The translations under genes were made by a program, and so were the position numbers. Of a DNA stretch of 64,000 nt, positions 55,206-62,319 are shown piece by piece. Numbering within the stretch: the stretch's first letter is position 1; the number at the start of each line of letters is the position of its first letter. Where the stretch lies: NCBI GenBank assembly GCA_963775275.1, contig CAVZII010000005.1, forward strand, positions 1,984,001 to 2,048,000, written 5' to 3'. This DNA is from JANWHQ01 sp963775275. GTDB taxonomy: Bacteria; Pseudomonadota; Alphaproteobacteria; Caulobacterales; Caulobacteraceae. The notes beneath the pieces are model-generated. The model worked only from the letters and a program-made list of their open reading frames with translations, was not told where the DNA came from and searched no databases.

Positions 55206-55799
55206 TCACCCGATCCCCTGAAGGTCCTCGAAGTCCTTGCGGTCCAGCGCCTGGGCGAGCTGCTTGCGCGCCCGGTAGGCCCGCATCTCGACCACCTTGG
55301 GGCTGACGCCCAGCACTTCGGCGGCCTCGCGCTGGGACAGGCCCTGCAGCGCAGTCAGCACCAGCGGCTCGCGCAGCTTGCCGGGCAGGCGGTCCAGGGC
55401 GGCGGCGAGCCTGGCGAGGGTCTCGCCCGCGATCTGCACCGCGTCTGCGGGCGCGGCCGGGTCCGGGACGGCTTCCTCGGCGCCCTCGGGCAGGCCGACG
55501 AACGACATCACCCGCCGGCGCACCGCCTCGCGCCGGGCGCGGTCGCGGCACTTGTTGAGCGCGATGCGCCGCAGCCAGATGTCGAAGGGCCGGTCCGGGT
55601 CGTACCGCTTCAGCGCGCCCCAGGCCGAGGTGAAGCTCTCCTGGACCAGGTCGTAGGCGTCCTCGGAGGACCGCACGTGACGGCGGACGAACAGGTAGAG
55701 CCACGTCTTGTGGCGCCGCATCAGCGTCGTGAAGGCCGTCTCATCGCCCCCCAGGACCCCGGCGACCAATTCCGCATCGGTCGCGTCCTGGGCATTCAC
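55206..55799 (-). CDS. ECF-type RNA polymerase sigma factor, CnrH-like position
   Basis: This 197-residue sigma-70-family factor begins at GTG 55799, overlapping the CnrX-like gene as GTGA. Region 2 is ETAFTTLMRRHKTWLYLFVRRHVRSSEDAYDLVQESFTSAWGAL with the -10-binding segment DPDRPFDIWLRRIALNKCRD. Region 4 is LPGKLREPLVLTALQGLSQREAAEVLGVSPKVVEMRAYRARKQL. It is the last gene of an operon with a small transmembrane anti-sigma-like protein and a periplasmic sensor, as in the metal-responsive cnrYXH locus of Cupriavidus. It would activate target genes when the sensor binds metal or another stress signal. Confidence 0.9.
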   Translation of the reverse strand: MNAQDATDAELVAGVLGGDETAFTTLMRRHKTWLYLFVRRHVRSSEDAYDLVQESFTSAWGALKRYDPDRPFDIWLRRIALNKCRDRARREAVRRRVMSFVGLPEGAEEAVPDPAAPADAVQIAGETLARLAAALDRLPGKLREPLVLTALQGLSQREAAEVLGVSPKVVEMRAYRARKQLAQALDRKDFEDLQGIG

Positions 55800-56266
55800 G
55801 GGGGGCTGCGCATCAGGGCCATGATGACGTGCTCGTCGAAGTCGGGACGCTGCTCGGGCGTCAGCACCTGGCGGACCTGGAGCACATAGAGGATCGATTC
55901 GGTGTGCAGGCGCCCGACCCCGTCCTGGATCTCCTGGATCGAGGCCTTGGCGTCCGGGCTGAGCGCCATGTTGGTGGCCACCGCGCTCGCGAGGCGCGCG
56001 TTGGCGGCGTAGATGTCCGCCCAGATCTGGTTGTGCTTCCTGGTGAAGTCCTGGTCGATCGCGCTGATCTTCTGCTTCTGGTCCGCCGTCAGCCTGAAGT
56101 CCCGGCCCAGCAGCGCGTCGACCGATTCGCGTACGCTGCCGCGCGCCGCAGACGGCGTCGCGCCGTGACGTCCGCCGATCAGGCCGCCGAGCTGCGCGCC
56201 GGCGAACCCCGCCGCCGCCGCGATCACAAGGGTGAGGATCAGGCCGCGCCAGGTCGCGGCGTTCAT
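55796..56266 (-). CDS. Periplasmic metal-sensor-like protein (CnrX/CpxP-type)
   Basis: This 156-residue protein has an N-terminal helix LILTLVIAAAAGFAGAQLGG that anchors it to the membrane, then a long helical periplasmic domain. LTADQKQKISAIDQDFTRKHNQIWADIYAANARLASAV and LSPDAKASIQEIQDGVGRLHTESILYVLQVRQVLTPEQRPDFDEHVIMALM match the helical heavy-metal-sensor family (CnrX, Spy, CpxP). His residues in RKHNQ, RLHTE and DEHV are candidate ligands, though a specific metal cannot be assigned. It sits between the anti-sigma-like and sigma genes, overlapping both by four bases. Confidence 0.85.
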   Translation of the reverse strand: MNAATWRGLILTLVIAAAAGFAGAQLGGLIGGRHGATPSAARGSVRESVDALLGRDFRLTADQKQKISAIDQDFTRKHNQIWADIYAANARLASAVATNMALSPDAKASIQEIQDGVGRLHTESILYVLQVRQVLTPEQRPDFDEHVIMALMRSPP

Positions 56267-56553
56267 AGGCCGCTTTCCAGCCTCGCCATCGGCCCGACCG
56301 CGGCATAGCTGGCGTAGAGGGACTGCACGTCGCTGGCCCGGCGGGCGCCGCTGGAATGGCTCCAGCCCAGCGCCAGGCCGATGGCCAGGGCCGTGCCCGC
56401 CGCGATCAGCTGGAAGCCGACGCCGGGGCCGGCCTCCTGGCGCCGGCGCGCCGCGTCGATGCGGCGCCAGACCCGGGGCTCGAGCTGATCCAGCGCCGGG
56501 TGGGCCGAAGGCGCCGGCAGCGCTCTGAGAAGGTCGTCCAGACGCTCGGTCAT
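56263..56553 (-). CDS. Small anti-sigma-like membrane protein (CnrY position)
   Basis: This 96-residue protein has a cytosolic N-terminal helix MTERLDDLLRALPAPSAHPALDQLEPRVWRRID, one transmembrane segment FQLIAAGTALAIGLALGWSH and a short periplasmic tail. The layout and the N-terminal LDDLLRALP motif suit an anti-sigma factor that holds the adjacent ECF factor at the membrane, as CnrY does. Sequence similarity to CnrY is not obvious, so the call rests on topology and gene order. Its ATG lies nine bases after the DUF6152 gene stop. Confidence 0.7.
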   Translation of the reverse strand: MTERLDDLLRALPAPSAHPALDQLEPRVWRRIDAARRRQEAGPGVGFQLIAAGTALAIGLALGWSHSSGARRASDVQSLYASYAAVGPMARLESGL

Positions 56554-56562
56554 GGGATCATT

Positions 56563-57009
56563 CTAATGCGAAGTGGAGATGGGGGAAGCCTGGGCGATCG
56601 CTTGGGGCGCGCTCGGCCGGGTCAGGAAGTGGTCGGCCAGGACCCGCCCGTCGGCGGTGGTGAGTTGCAGGAACAGGCCGCCCCGCTCGCCGTTCCTCAA
56701 GGGGTTCACCACCACCGTCACCTTGTCGCCCGGCCGCAGCAGGGTCGAGCGCCAGCCCTGGCGCGCGAGGTTGTTGGGGCTGTTCAGCTCGATCCCCCAC
56801 CGGTCCGCGCCGCCGGCGGCGTTGGCCACGTCGACCTCGATCCAGGCGTGCGGATTGGTCCATTCGAACTGGTGGACGGTCCCGGTCAGGGTGAGCTCCC
56901 TGTCCCGGTCGAACAGGGCGAAGGAGTGGTGCGCCTGGGCGGGCGCCGCGCCCAACGCGAGCGCCGCCGTCGCGAGCCCCAAGGCGAGACCTGGAATGCG
57001 GCCCTGCAT
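56563..57009 (-). CDS. DUF6152-family secreted protein
   Basis: This 148-residue exported protein has a signal peptide ending APAQA and then HHSFALFDRDRELTLTGTVHQFEWTNPHAWIEVDV. The HHSF and TNPHAW motifs are characteristic of the DUF6152 family, whose function is unknown. It is rich in His near the mature N-terminus, which could bind metal. It is the first gene of the operon with the anti-sigma-like, sensor and sigma genes, so it may be part of the same stress response, which is unusual. Confidence 0.8.
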   Translation of the reverse strand: MQGRIPGLALGLATAALALGAAPAQAHHSFALFDRDRELTLTGTVHQFEWTNPHAWIEVDVANAAGGADRWGIELNSPNNLARQGWRSTLLRPGDKVTVVVNPLRNGERGGLFLQLTTADGRVLADHFLTRPSAPQAIAQASPISTSH

Positions 57010-57207
57010 TCTTCGGCTCCGGCTCTGCCCTCCCGTTGGGGAGGCGTCATGCTGCGGCGCGCAAATCGCCGCTTCATGAGCGTAATACGCGAACGCCCGG
57101 CGTGTCCCTCACCTGGGGCGCGCCGGACGGGTCGAACACTTCGGCCGGCGCAGACTGTTCAACCGCATCTCGACCCGCTCTACTGCCCCTGCAACGGAGA
57201 GCGGCGC

Positions 57208-57645
57208 ATGAGACAGCTGAACCTCGAGACCGCCCAGGCCCTGATCGCCGCCGCCCTGGCCCATGGGCGGGCGAGCGGCTACCTGCCGCTCGGGATCGCG
57301 GTCCTCGACGCACGCGGAGCGCTGGTCGCCTACGCCGCCGAGGACGGATCGAGCCTGCGCCGGCAAGACATCGCCATGGCCAAGGCCAACGGCGCCCTCG
57401 CCATGGGCCTCGGATCGCGCACCCTGGCCGCGCGCGCCAAGGCCGCGCCGCACTTCATCGGCGCCCTGGCGCACATCATCCAGGGCGGCCTCGCGCCGGG
57501 CCCGGGCGGCGTCTTGGTGCGGGACGCGTCGGGCGCGTTGCTGGGCGCGGTGGGCGTCTCCGGCGACATCTCGGACAACGACGAGGCCGCCGCCCTTGCG
57601 GGCGTCTCGGCCGTGGGCCTGGTCGGCGATCCCGGCTCGGACTGA
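57208..57645 (+). CDS. GlcG/HbpS-family heme-degrading-domain protein
   Basis: This 145-residue protein starts at ATG 57208 after CGGAGAG. The segments LNLETAQALIAAALAHGRASGY, IAVLDARGALVAYAAEDGSSLRRQDIAMAKANGALAMGLGSR and GGVLVRDASGALLGAVGVSGDISDNDEAAALAGV are the full GlcG/HbpS pattern. The family includes HbpS heme-binding sensors and proteins near glycolate genes; many have no known function. No glc genes are adjacent here, so the role is open. It precedes the second SDR by about 120 bases. Confidence 0.88.
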   Translation: MRQLNLETAQALIAAALAHGRASGYLPLGIAVLDARGALVAYAAEDGSSLRRQDIAMAKANGALAMGLGSRTLAARAKAAPHFIGALAHIIQGGLAPGPGGVLVRDASGALLGAVGVSGDISDNDEAAALAGVSAVGLVGDPGSD

Positions 57646-57761
57646 CCCGGACGGCTTCCTCGGCCGCGGCCGGCGCGCCCCGTCGCCCGACCCCACGGTC
57701 TTCGACTGTTTCGCGGTCCTTCGATCCGCGCTAAGCCGCAGCCCATAACGAGGAGGAAGCC

Positions 57762-58683
57762 ATGCAGGACTTCGCAGGGAAGGTGGCGTTCATCACCGGC
57801 GGCGCTTCCGGGCTCGGCTTCGGCCTGGCGAAGGTCTTCTCCGAGGCCGGCTGCAAGGTGGTGATCGCCGACGTCCGCCAGGACCACCTGGACGAAGCCA
57901 TGGCCTGGTTCCGCGGCAAGAACGCCGCGGTGCGCCCGATCAGGCTCGACATCACCGACCGCGAGGCCTACGCGCGCGCCGCCGACGAGGTGGAAGAGAT
58001 GTTCGGCGAGCCGCCGCAGCTCCTGTTCAACAACGCCGGGGTCAACACCTTCGGGCCCACCGAGAAGTCGACCTACGAGGACTGGGACTGGCTGATCGGG
58101 GTGGACTTCTGGGGCGTGGTCAACGGCATGCAGACCTTCGTCCCGCGCATGATCGCCGCCGGCAAGGGCGGCTACATCGTCAACACCTCCTCGCTCGGCG
58201 GATTCCGCGGCTCGGACGGCGCGGCCATCTACTGCGCGGCCAAGGCGGCGGTGAACAACCTGTCGGAAAGCTACGCCGTCTCGCTCAAGAAGTACGGCAT
58301 CGGGGTGTCGGTCTGCTGTCCGGCCAACATCAAGTCCAACATCTGGGACGCCACCTCCGCCAGGCCCGAGCACCTGAAGAAGACCGGCTATCTGGTGAAC
58401 GAGGACTTCGATCGAGTCGCTGCGCACCATCCACGCCGCGGGCATGGAGCCGGTGACCCTGGCCGGCCACATCAAGGCGGGCATCGAGGCCGAGCAGCTC
58501 TACATCATCCCCTATCCCGAGGCGAAGGCGGGCCTGGAGGCCCACTTCAAGGAGATCGTCGAGTCCGTTCCCGGCGAAGACTTCGATCCGGAGGGGGTCA
58601 GGCAGCGCAACGACGCCATGCGCGCCTGGGCCGAGTTGCGACGCCAGATGTTCAGCAGCTCGGCCGAGGACGCCGAGGCATAG
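57762..58683 (+). CDS. SDR-family oxidoreductase, frame broken by one-base indel
   Basis: About 306 residues if repaired. ATG 57762 follows GAGGAGGAAGCC. The sequence contains VAFITGGASGLGFGLAKVF, LLFNNAGVNTFG, the catalytic Ser in NTSSLGGFRG and the YxxxK in AIYCAAKAAVNN. The frame is lost at about 58411 (raw reading EDFDRVAAHH) and resumes in another frame as IESLRTIHAAGMEPVTLAGHIKAGIEAEQLYIIPYPEAKAGLEAHF to the stop at 58683. One extra base explains it (length 3n+1). It is the same SDR subtype as the gene at 54106. Confidence 0.86.
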
Positions 58684-58780
58684 CCGCGCGCGCGGGTCCA
58701 AGATTTCGGGCGCCCTTCGCGGTTGGCGCGCAAGCTGATATCCGCCATGCTCGCAGTTGAGCTTGCGGGAGAGCGCGTCG

Positions 58781-59302
58781 ATGGGGCTTTGGTATCCGAA
58801 GGTTGAGTTGGGAGCGGCGGGGCGCCGGTTCGTGGGCGCCTGCGCGGTCGCGGGAGCCTGTCTCGTGCTGACGGCGGCCGCTGCGCCGCTTCCCTCCGGC
58901 GTCTCGGGCCTGGGGGTCATCCGGATCTCGATGGGCGACCAGGTCGTCATCGCCGAGAACGATCTCTGGCGCCCCAAGCTGGTCGGCATTTCCCCCGCCC
59001 GACCGATGGCCCCGACGGCGGCCGGCTCGAAGCTGGACGCCAAGGACGGGCAGGTGGCGTTCGCACTCACCCACGAGGGCAAGTCCGGCACGGTGCTGCG
59101 CGTGCAGAGCGGGCTGACCAAGACCTTCTACTATGACGCCAAGGTCGTCTTGGAGCGTAACGGCCAGCTCTACTCGGCGCCGACCACTGTCTGCACCGTG
59201 CATCCCGGCGTGATGACCCTTGAACAGTGGCCCGACACCCTGGTCGCCGTGGAGGTGGATTCGATCGTCGAGACGGCGGACGAGGACAAGCGCTGCAGGT
59301 AG
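58781..59302 (+). CDS. Hypothetical exported protein
   Basis: This 173-residue protein starts at ATG 58781 with GCGGGAGAG upstream. The N-terminus has a hydrophobic stretch RFVGACAVAGACLVLTAAAA acting as a signal peptide. The rest is beta-rich (VIRISMGDQVVIAENDLWRPKLVG; LTKTFYYDAKVVLERNGQLYSAPTTVCTVHPGV) and contains two possible disulfide Cys residues (TTVCTVHPG and DKRCR). I do not recognise the family. It is not in an obvious operon. Confidence 0.72.
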   Translation: MGLWYPKVELGAAGRRFVGACAVAGACLVLTAAAAPLPSGVSGLGVIRISMGDQVVIAENDLWRPKLVGISPARPMAPTAAGSKLDAKDGQVAFALTHEGKSGTVLRVQSGLTKTFYYDAKVVLERNGQLYSAPTTVCTVHPGVMTLEQWPDTLVAVEVDSIVETADEDKRCR

Positions 59303-59315
59303 GCGGCTCCCGGCC

Positions 59316-60057
59316 TCAAGCCGGCCCTTCGGGCGTCACCGGCTTGCCGGTCACCGGATGGGGATAGTGGAAGGGAACGAGGCTCGTCTCGGGCCAGAAC
59401 TTGCCCTCGCTCGGGACGATCTCGTCGGGTCCCAGCGGATCCTCCGGATAGGCCTTCCCCCAGAACGCGCCTTCATACGGCTTCTGGTGCGCCCAGCCGG
59501 TCTCATAGTCCCCCTGCCAGGTGAGGTTGTGGCCCATGACCTTCACCTTCCAGACGCCGTCCTGCTTGACGTAGAGGTTCTCGTAGAGGCCGCCCTCCCA
59601 CCACTGGCGCGGCAGGTGCGGGATTGATGTCCGGCTTCAGGTCGTGGCTGCCGCCCTGCAGGAAGGCGCGCCAGCGCGCCTTGGCGGTCAGGCCGTCGGC
59701 GGCCACGGTGATCACGTCCTGCAGCTGCATGTGGTCGCACAGCAGGCCGAACGCGGGCCCGTTATGGCCGGTGAAGCCGGGGCGCAGCCGCTCGCAGTAG
59801 AGCCTGCGAAGGCCCGCCTTGCCCTTGAACACCCCGCCCATGAACCTGAGCTCCCCGTCCTCGGCGAACAGGTCCACCACCTCGTCGTAGAGGCCCTTGT
59901 CCATGAAGTAGCCATAGCTGTGCTGCAGCTTGCGGATGGCGTTGACGTCCTGCAGGCGCCCGAGCTCGCGGGTCAGCGCCGCCACCTGCGCCTCCAGCCG
60001 GGCGAGGCGGTCTTCCTCGGCGGTCCCGCCCCGCCCCATCGTCGTCTGCTCGGCCAT
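59316..60057 (-). CDS. SnoaL/NTF2-like protein, frame broken by one-base indel
   Basis: About 247 residues if repaired, starting at ATG 60057. A coiled-coil leader (LARLEAQVAALTRELGRLQDVNAIRKLQHSYGYFMDKG) precedes the NTF2-like domain with LYDEVVDLFAEDGELRFMGGVFKGKAGLRRLYCERL. The frame shifts at about 59617 (a CCC run), then PHLPRQWWEGGLYENLYVKQDGVWKVKVMGHNLTWQG follows to EGPA. The coiled-coil plus NTF2 build is common in uncharacterised proteins from aromatic-degrading bacteria. It is divergent from the cysteine hydrolase gene. Confidence 0.82.
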
Positions 60058-60176
60058 CGCGGCGCTCCCGTCGGTTCTTTGGTCCATCTGACAGCCCAGG
60101 CCCGGAACGGTCAAACCCTTGCGCGGCCGCGCCCGCCGCGCGCATCATCGCTCCTGTCGAACAGGAGGCGCCCGCC

Positions 60177-60887
60177 ATGCACCAGATTCGCATCTCGCCG
60201 GAGGCCAGGGCCTTCGCCATCGCCCAGAGGGGCGGGCGCGAGCATGCCTTCGACCGGATCGACCTCGGCCGCACCGCCCATGTCGTCGTCGACATGCAGA
60301 ACGGCTTCATGGAACAGGGCGCGCCGGTGGAGGTCCCCGCCGCGCGCGACATCGTGGGCGAGGTCAACGCCATCTCCCGCGCGGTGCGCGAGGCCGGCGG
60401 GACCAACGTCTTCCTGCAGATGAGCGTCGGGGAAGACTCGCTGGGCAGCTGGTCCAACTGGTTCGCCCATTTCCATACCCCGGGATCGACGGCGGGCTTC
60501 CAGGAAGCCTTCGCGCCCGGCGCCCACTACTGGTCGCTCTGGCCCGCCCTCGACGTCCAGGACGGCGACCTCTTCGTCAACAAGACCCGCTTCGGCGCCT
60601 TCGTGCCTGGGGCCTCCAAGCTGCATGAGACGCTGCAGGCGCGCGGGATCGACACCCTGATCATCACCGGCACGCTCACCAACTGCTGCTGCGAGTCCAC
60701 GGCCCGGGACGCCATGCAGATGAACTACAAGCTGATCTTCGTGGCCGACGCCAATGCGGCCCTGACGGACGCCGCGCACAACGCCACCTTGGACAACATG
60801 TGCATGCTGTTCGCCGACGTGCGCACGGCCGATGAGACGCTCGGCGTCATCGCCTCCAGCGCCCGCCAGCCCGAGCCGGTGGAGTAG
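60177..60887 (+). CDS. Isochorismatase-family cysteine hydrolase
   Basis: This 236-residue enzyme has the catalytic triad Asp in HVVVDMQNGFME, Lys in FVNKTRFGAFVPG and Cys in GTLTNCCCESTARDAMQMNY. The family hydrolyses isochorismate, carbamoyl groups or nicotinamide-type amides. The C-terminal KLIFVADANAALTDAAHNATLDNM is typical. The DUF3237 gene starts one base after its stop codon, so they are translated together. The substrate cannot be assigned. Confidence 0.9.
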   Translation: MHQIRISPEARAFAIAQRGGREHAFDRIDLGRTAHVVVDMQNGFMEQGAPVEVPAARDIVGEVNAISRAVREAGGTNVFLQMSVGEDSLGSWSNWFAHFHTPGSTAGFQEAFAPGAHYWSLWPALDVQDGDLFVNKTRFGAFVPGASKLHETLQARGIDTLIITGTLTNCCCESTARDAMQMNYKLIFVADANAALTDAAHNATLDNMCMLFADVRTADETLGVIASSARQPEPVE

Positions 60888-60888
60888 G

Positions 60889-61410
60889 ATGACCAGCCCC
60901 TTCGACGGCTTCGAGGGCGTCTCGACCCTCGAGCAGCCCAGGCTGGAGTTCGTCTTCGAGTGCCGCCTGAGGTTCACCCGCGTCCAGAACATCGATGACA
61001 TGCCGACAGGGGCGGGCCGGGGCGCGGTCTATGTGGATTCCGGCGAGTTCTCGGGCCCGCGGCTGAACGGCACGGTCGTGCCGAACTCCGGCGGCGACTG
61101 GTCGCTGTTCCGGCCCGACGACGTCCTCGCCTTCGACGCCCGCTACATGCTCCAGGAGGACGACGGGACCCTGATCCTGCTGCACAATCGCGGCTATCTG
61201 TGGGGACGGACGCCGGACGTGATGGAGCGGCTCAGAGCCTGGGCCTTCCGCGGCGGCCCGCCCGTGCCCCACCACGAGTACTACCTTCGCGCCTTCCCGA
61301 CCTTCGAGGTCCCCAAGGGGCCGCACGACTGGCTGATGCGCCACGTGATCGTGGGCGTCGGCGAGCGACTGCCCGACGGCAACCGCCTGCGCTACTTCGC
61401 CCTGCTCTGA
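60889..61410 (+). CDS. DUF3237-family protein
   Basis: This 173-residue protein has the DUF3237 features: LEFVFECRLRF, GAGRGAVYVDSGEFSGPRLNGTVVPNSGGDWSLFRPDDVLAFDARYMLQEDDGTLILLHNRGYL and HHEYYLRAFPTFEVPKG near the end. The family has no settled function. The coupling to an isochorismatase-type hydrolase suggests a step in the breakdown of an aromatic or heterocyclic compound, which is inference. Confidence 0.88.
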   Translation: MTSPFDGFEGVSTLEQPRLEFVFECRLRFTRVQNIDDMPTGAGRGAVYVDSGEFSGPRLNGTVVPNSGGDWSLFRPDDVLAFDARYMLQEDDGTLILLHNRGYLWGRTPDVMERLRAWAFRGGPPVPHHEYYLRAFPTFEVPKGPHDWLMRHVIVGVGERLPDGNRLRYFALL

Positions 61411-61437
61411 GGCCCCCGGCAGGGGGATTGACTGCAG

Positions 61438-61475
61438 GCTACAAATGTAGTCCAAGTGAACTACGGCTGTAGTCC
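61438..61475. promoter_or_regulatory. Two BlaI/MecI-type operators
   Basis: TACAAATGTA at 61440-61449 matches the TACAnnTGTA consensus of BlaI/MecI-family repressors exactly. A second, near-perfect site TACGGCTGTA lies at 61462-61471. Both share flanking TGTAGTCC and their centres are 22 bases apart, two helical turns. They lie just upstream of the ExbB-like gene, which precedes a BlaI-family gene. Confidence 0.8.
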
Positions 61476-61494
61476 ATCAAGGGGGAGCACCGTC

Positions 61495-61959
61495 ATGCCG
61501 AGCATCCGAGTCCGCCACGTCCGCATCCTGGCCTTTGCGGCGGCCGTCGCCGCGCCCGCCCTGGCGGCCGCCGCGCCGATCACGCCCGGCGGCGTGTTCG
61601 CGCACGCGCCGCCGGTCCTGAAGCTGATCATCGTGGCGCTGGTCGCGATGAGTCTCGCCGCCGTGGCGGTGTGCGCGCGCAAGCTCGCCTCGCGCGACGG
61701 CCTTGCGGGGGGCTCGGCCTATCTCTCGGGACTGAGGCTCGGCGGTCCTCTCCTGGGCCTGCTCGGCGGCGCCTGGACCGGGGTGAACATCGCCGTCGGG
61801 GTCGCCAATGCGCAGGGGCCGGTCCCCATGGCCGTGCTGGCGCCGGGCATCGCGGAGGCCGTGACCCTCCTGGCCGCCGGTCTTCTGGCCGGCGTGGTGG
61901 CGGCGATCTGCCACTGGGCCGTGGAGGCGCGCATCGACCGGGCCGTGCTGAAGGCCTGA
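61495..61959 (+). CDS. ExbB/TolQ/MotA-like membrane protein
   Basis: This 154-residue protein starts at ATG 61495 after GGGGGAG. It has a signal-like N-terminus and about three transmembrane segments: VLKLIIVALVAMSLAAVAVCA, LGGPLLGLLGGAWTGVNIAVGVA and LLAAGLLAGVVAAICHWAVEA. The pattern GPLLGLLGGAWTGV, with MAVLAPGIAEAVTLLAAGLLAGV later, matches the ExbB/TolQ/MotA proton-channel signature (LLG...GI, PGIAEA). The usual ExbD/TolR partner is not next to it. It is under the BlaI-type operators and is followed by a BlaI-family gene, an unusual pairing. Confidence 0.8.
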   Translation: MPSIRVRHVRILAFAAAVAAPALAAAAPITPGGVFAHAPPVLKLIIVALVAMSLAAVAVCARKLASRDGLAGGSAYLSGLRLGGPLLGLLGGAWTGVNIAVGVANAQGPVPMAVLAPGIAEAVTLLAAGLLAGVVAAICHWAVEARIDRAVLKA

Positions 61960-61962
61960 GGC

Positions 61963-62283
61963 TTGAGCGCCGTCCACGTCACCGAGGCGGAGAGCGCGGT
62001 CCTGGAGGCGCTGTGGCGCTGCGGGCCCTTGCCGCCGCGGCGCCTCATCGCCGAGGTCCAGGCGGCCCGCCCCTGGGGCGCGGCCACGATCAAGACCCTG
62101 CTCGGCCGGCTGATGCACAAGCGCATCGTCCGCTCCGAGCGTCAGGACGGCCTGATCCGCTACCGGCCGCTGATCGATCGCGAGGCCTATGTGCGCGCAG
62201 AGGTGCAGGCGCTGGTCGGGCGGCTGTTCGACGGCGATCCGGCGCGGCTGGCGGCCTTCCTGGAGAACGAAGGGCGGGGCTGA
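61963..62283 (+). CDS. BlaI/MecI/CopY-family transcriptional repressor
   Basis: This 106-residue winged-helix repressor starts at TTG 61963, three bases after the ExbB-like gene. The helix-turn-helix reads VTEAESAVLEALWRCGPLPPRRLIAEVQAARPWGAATIKTLLGRLMHKRIVRSERQDGLIRYRPLIDREAYVR, closely matching BlaI. The tandem TACAnnTGTA sites upstream of the operon make autoregulation likely. The usual BlaR1/MecR1 (M56) antirepressor gene is not adjacent; the next gene is an M13 peptidase on the opposite strand. Confidence 0.9.
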   Translation: MSAVHVTEAESAVLEALWRCGPLPPRRLIAEVQAARPWGAATIKTLLGRLMHKRIVRSERQDGLIRYRPLIDREAYVRAEVQALVGRLFDGDPARLAAFLENEGRG

Positions 62284-62319
62284 AGCGTCACGCCCCGCCC
62301 CCAGGGCCCGCGCTCGCCG

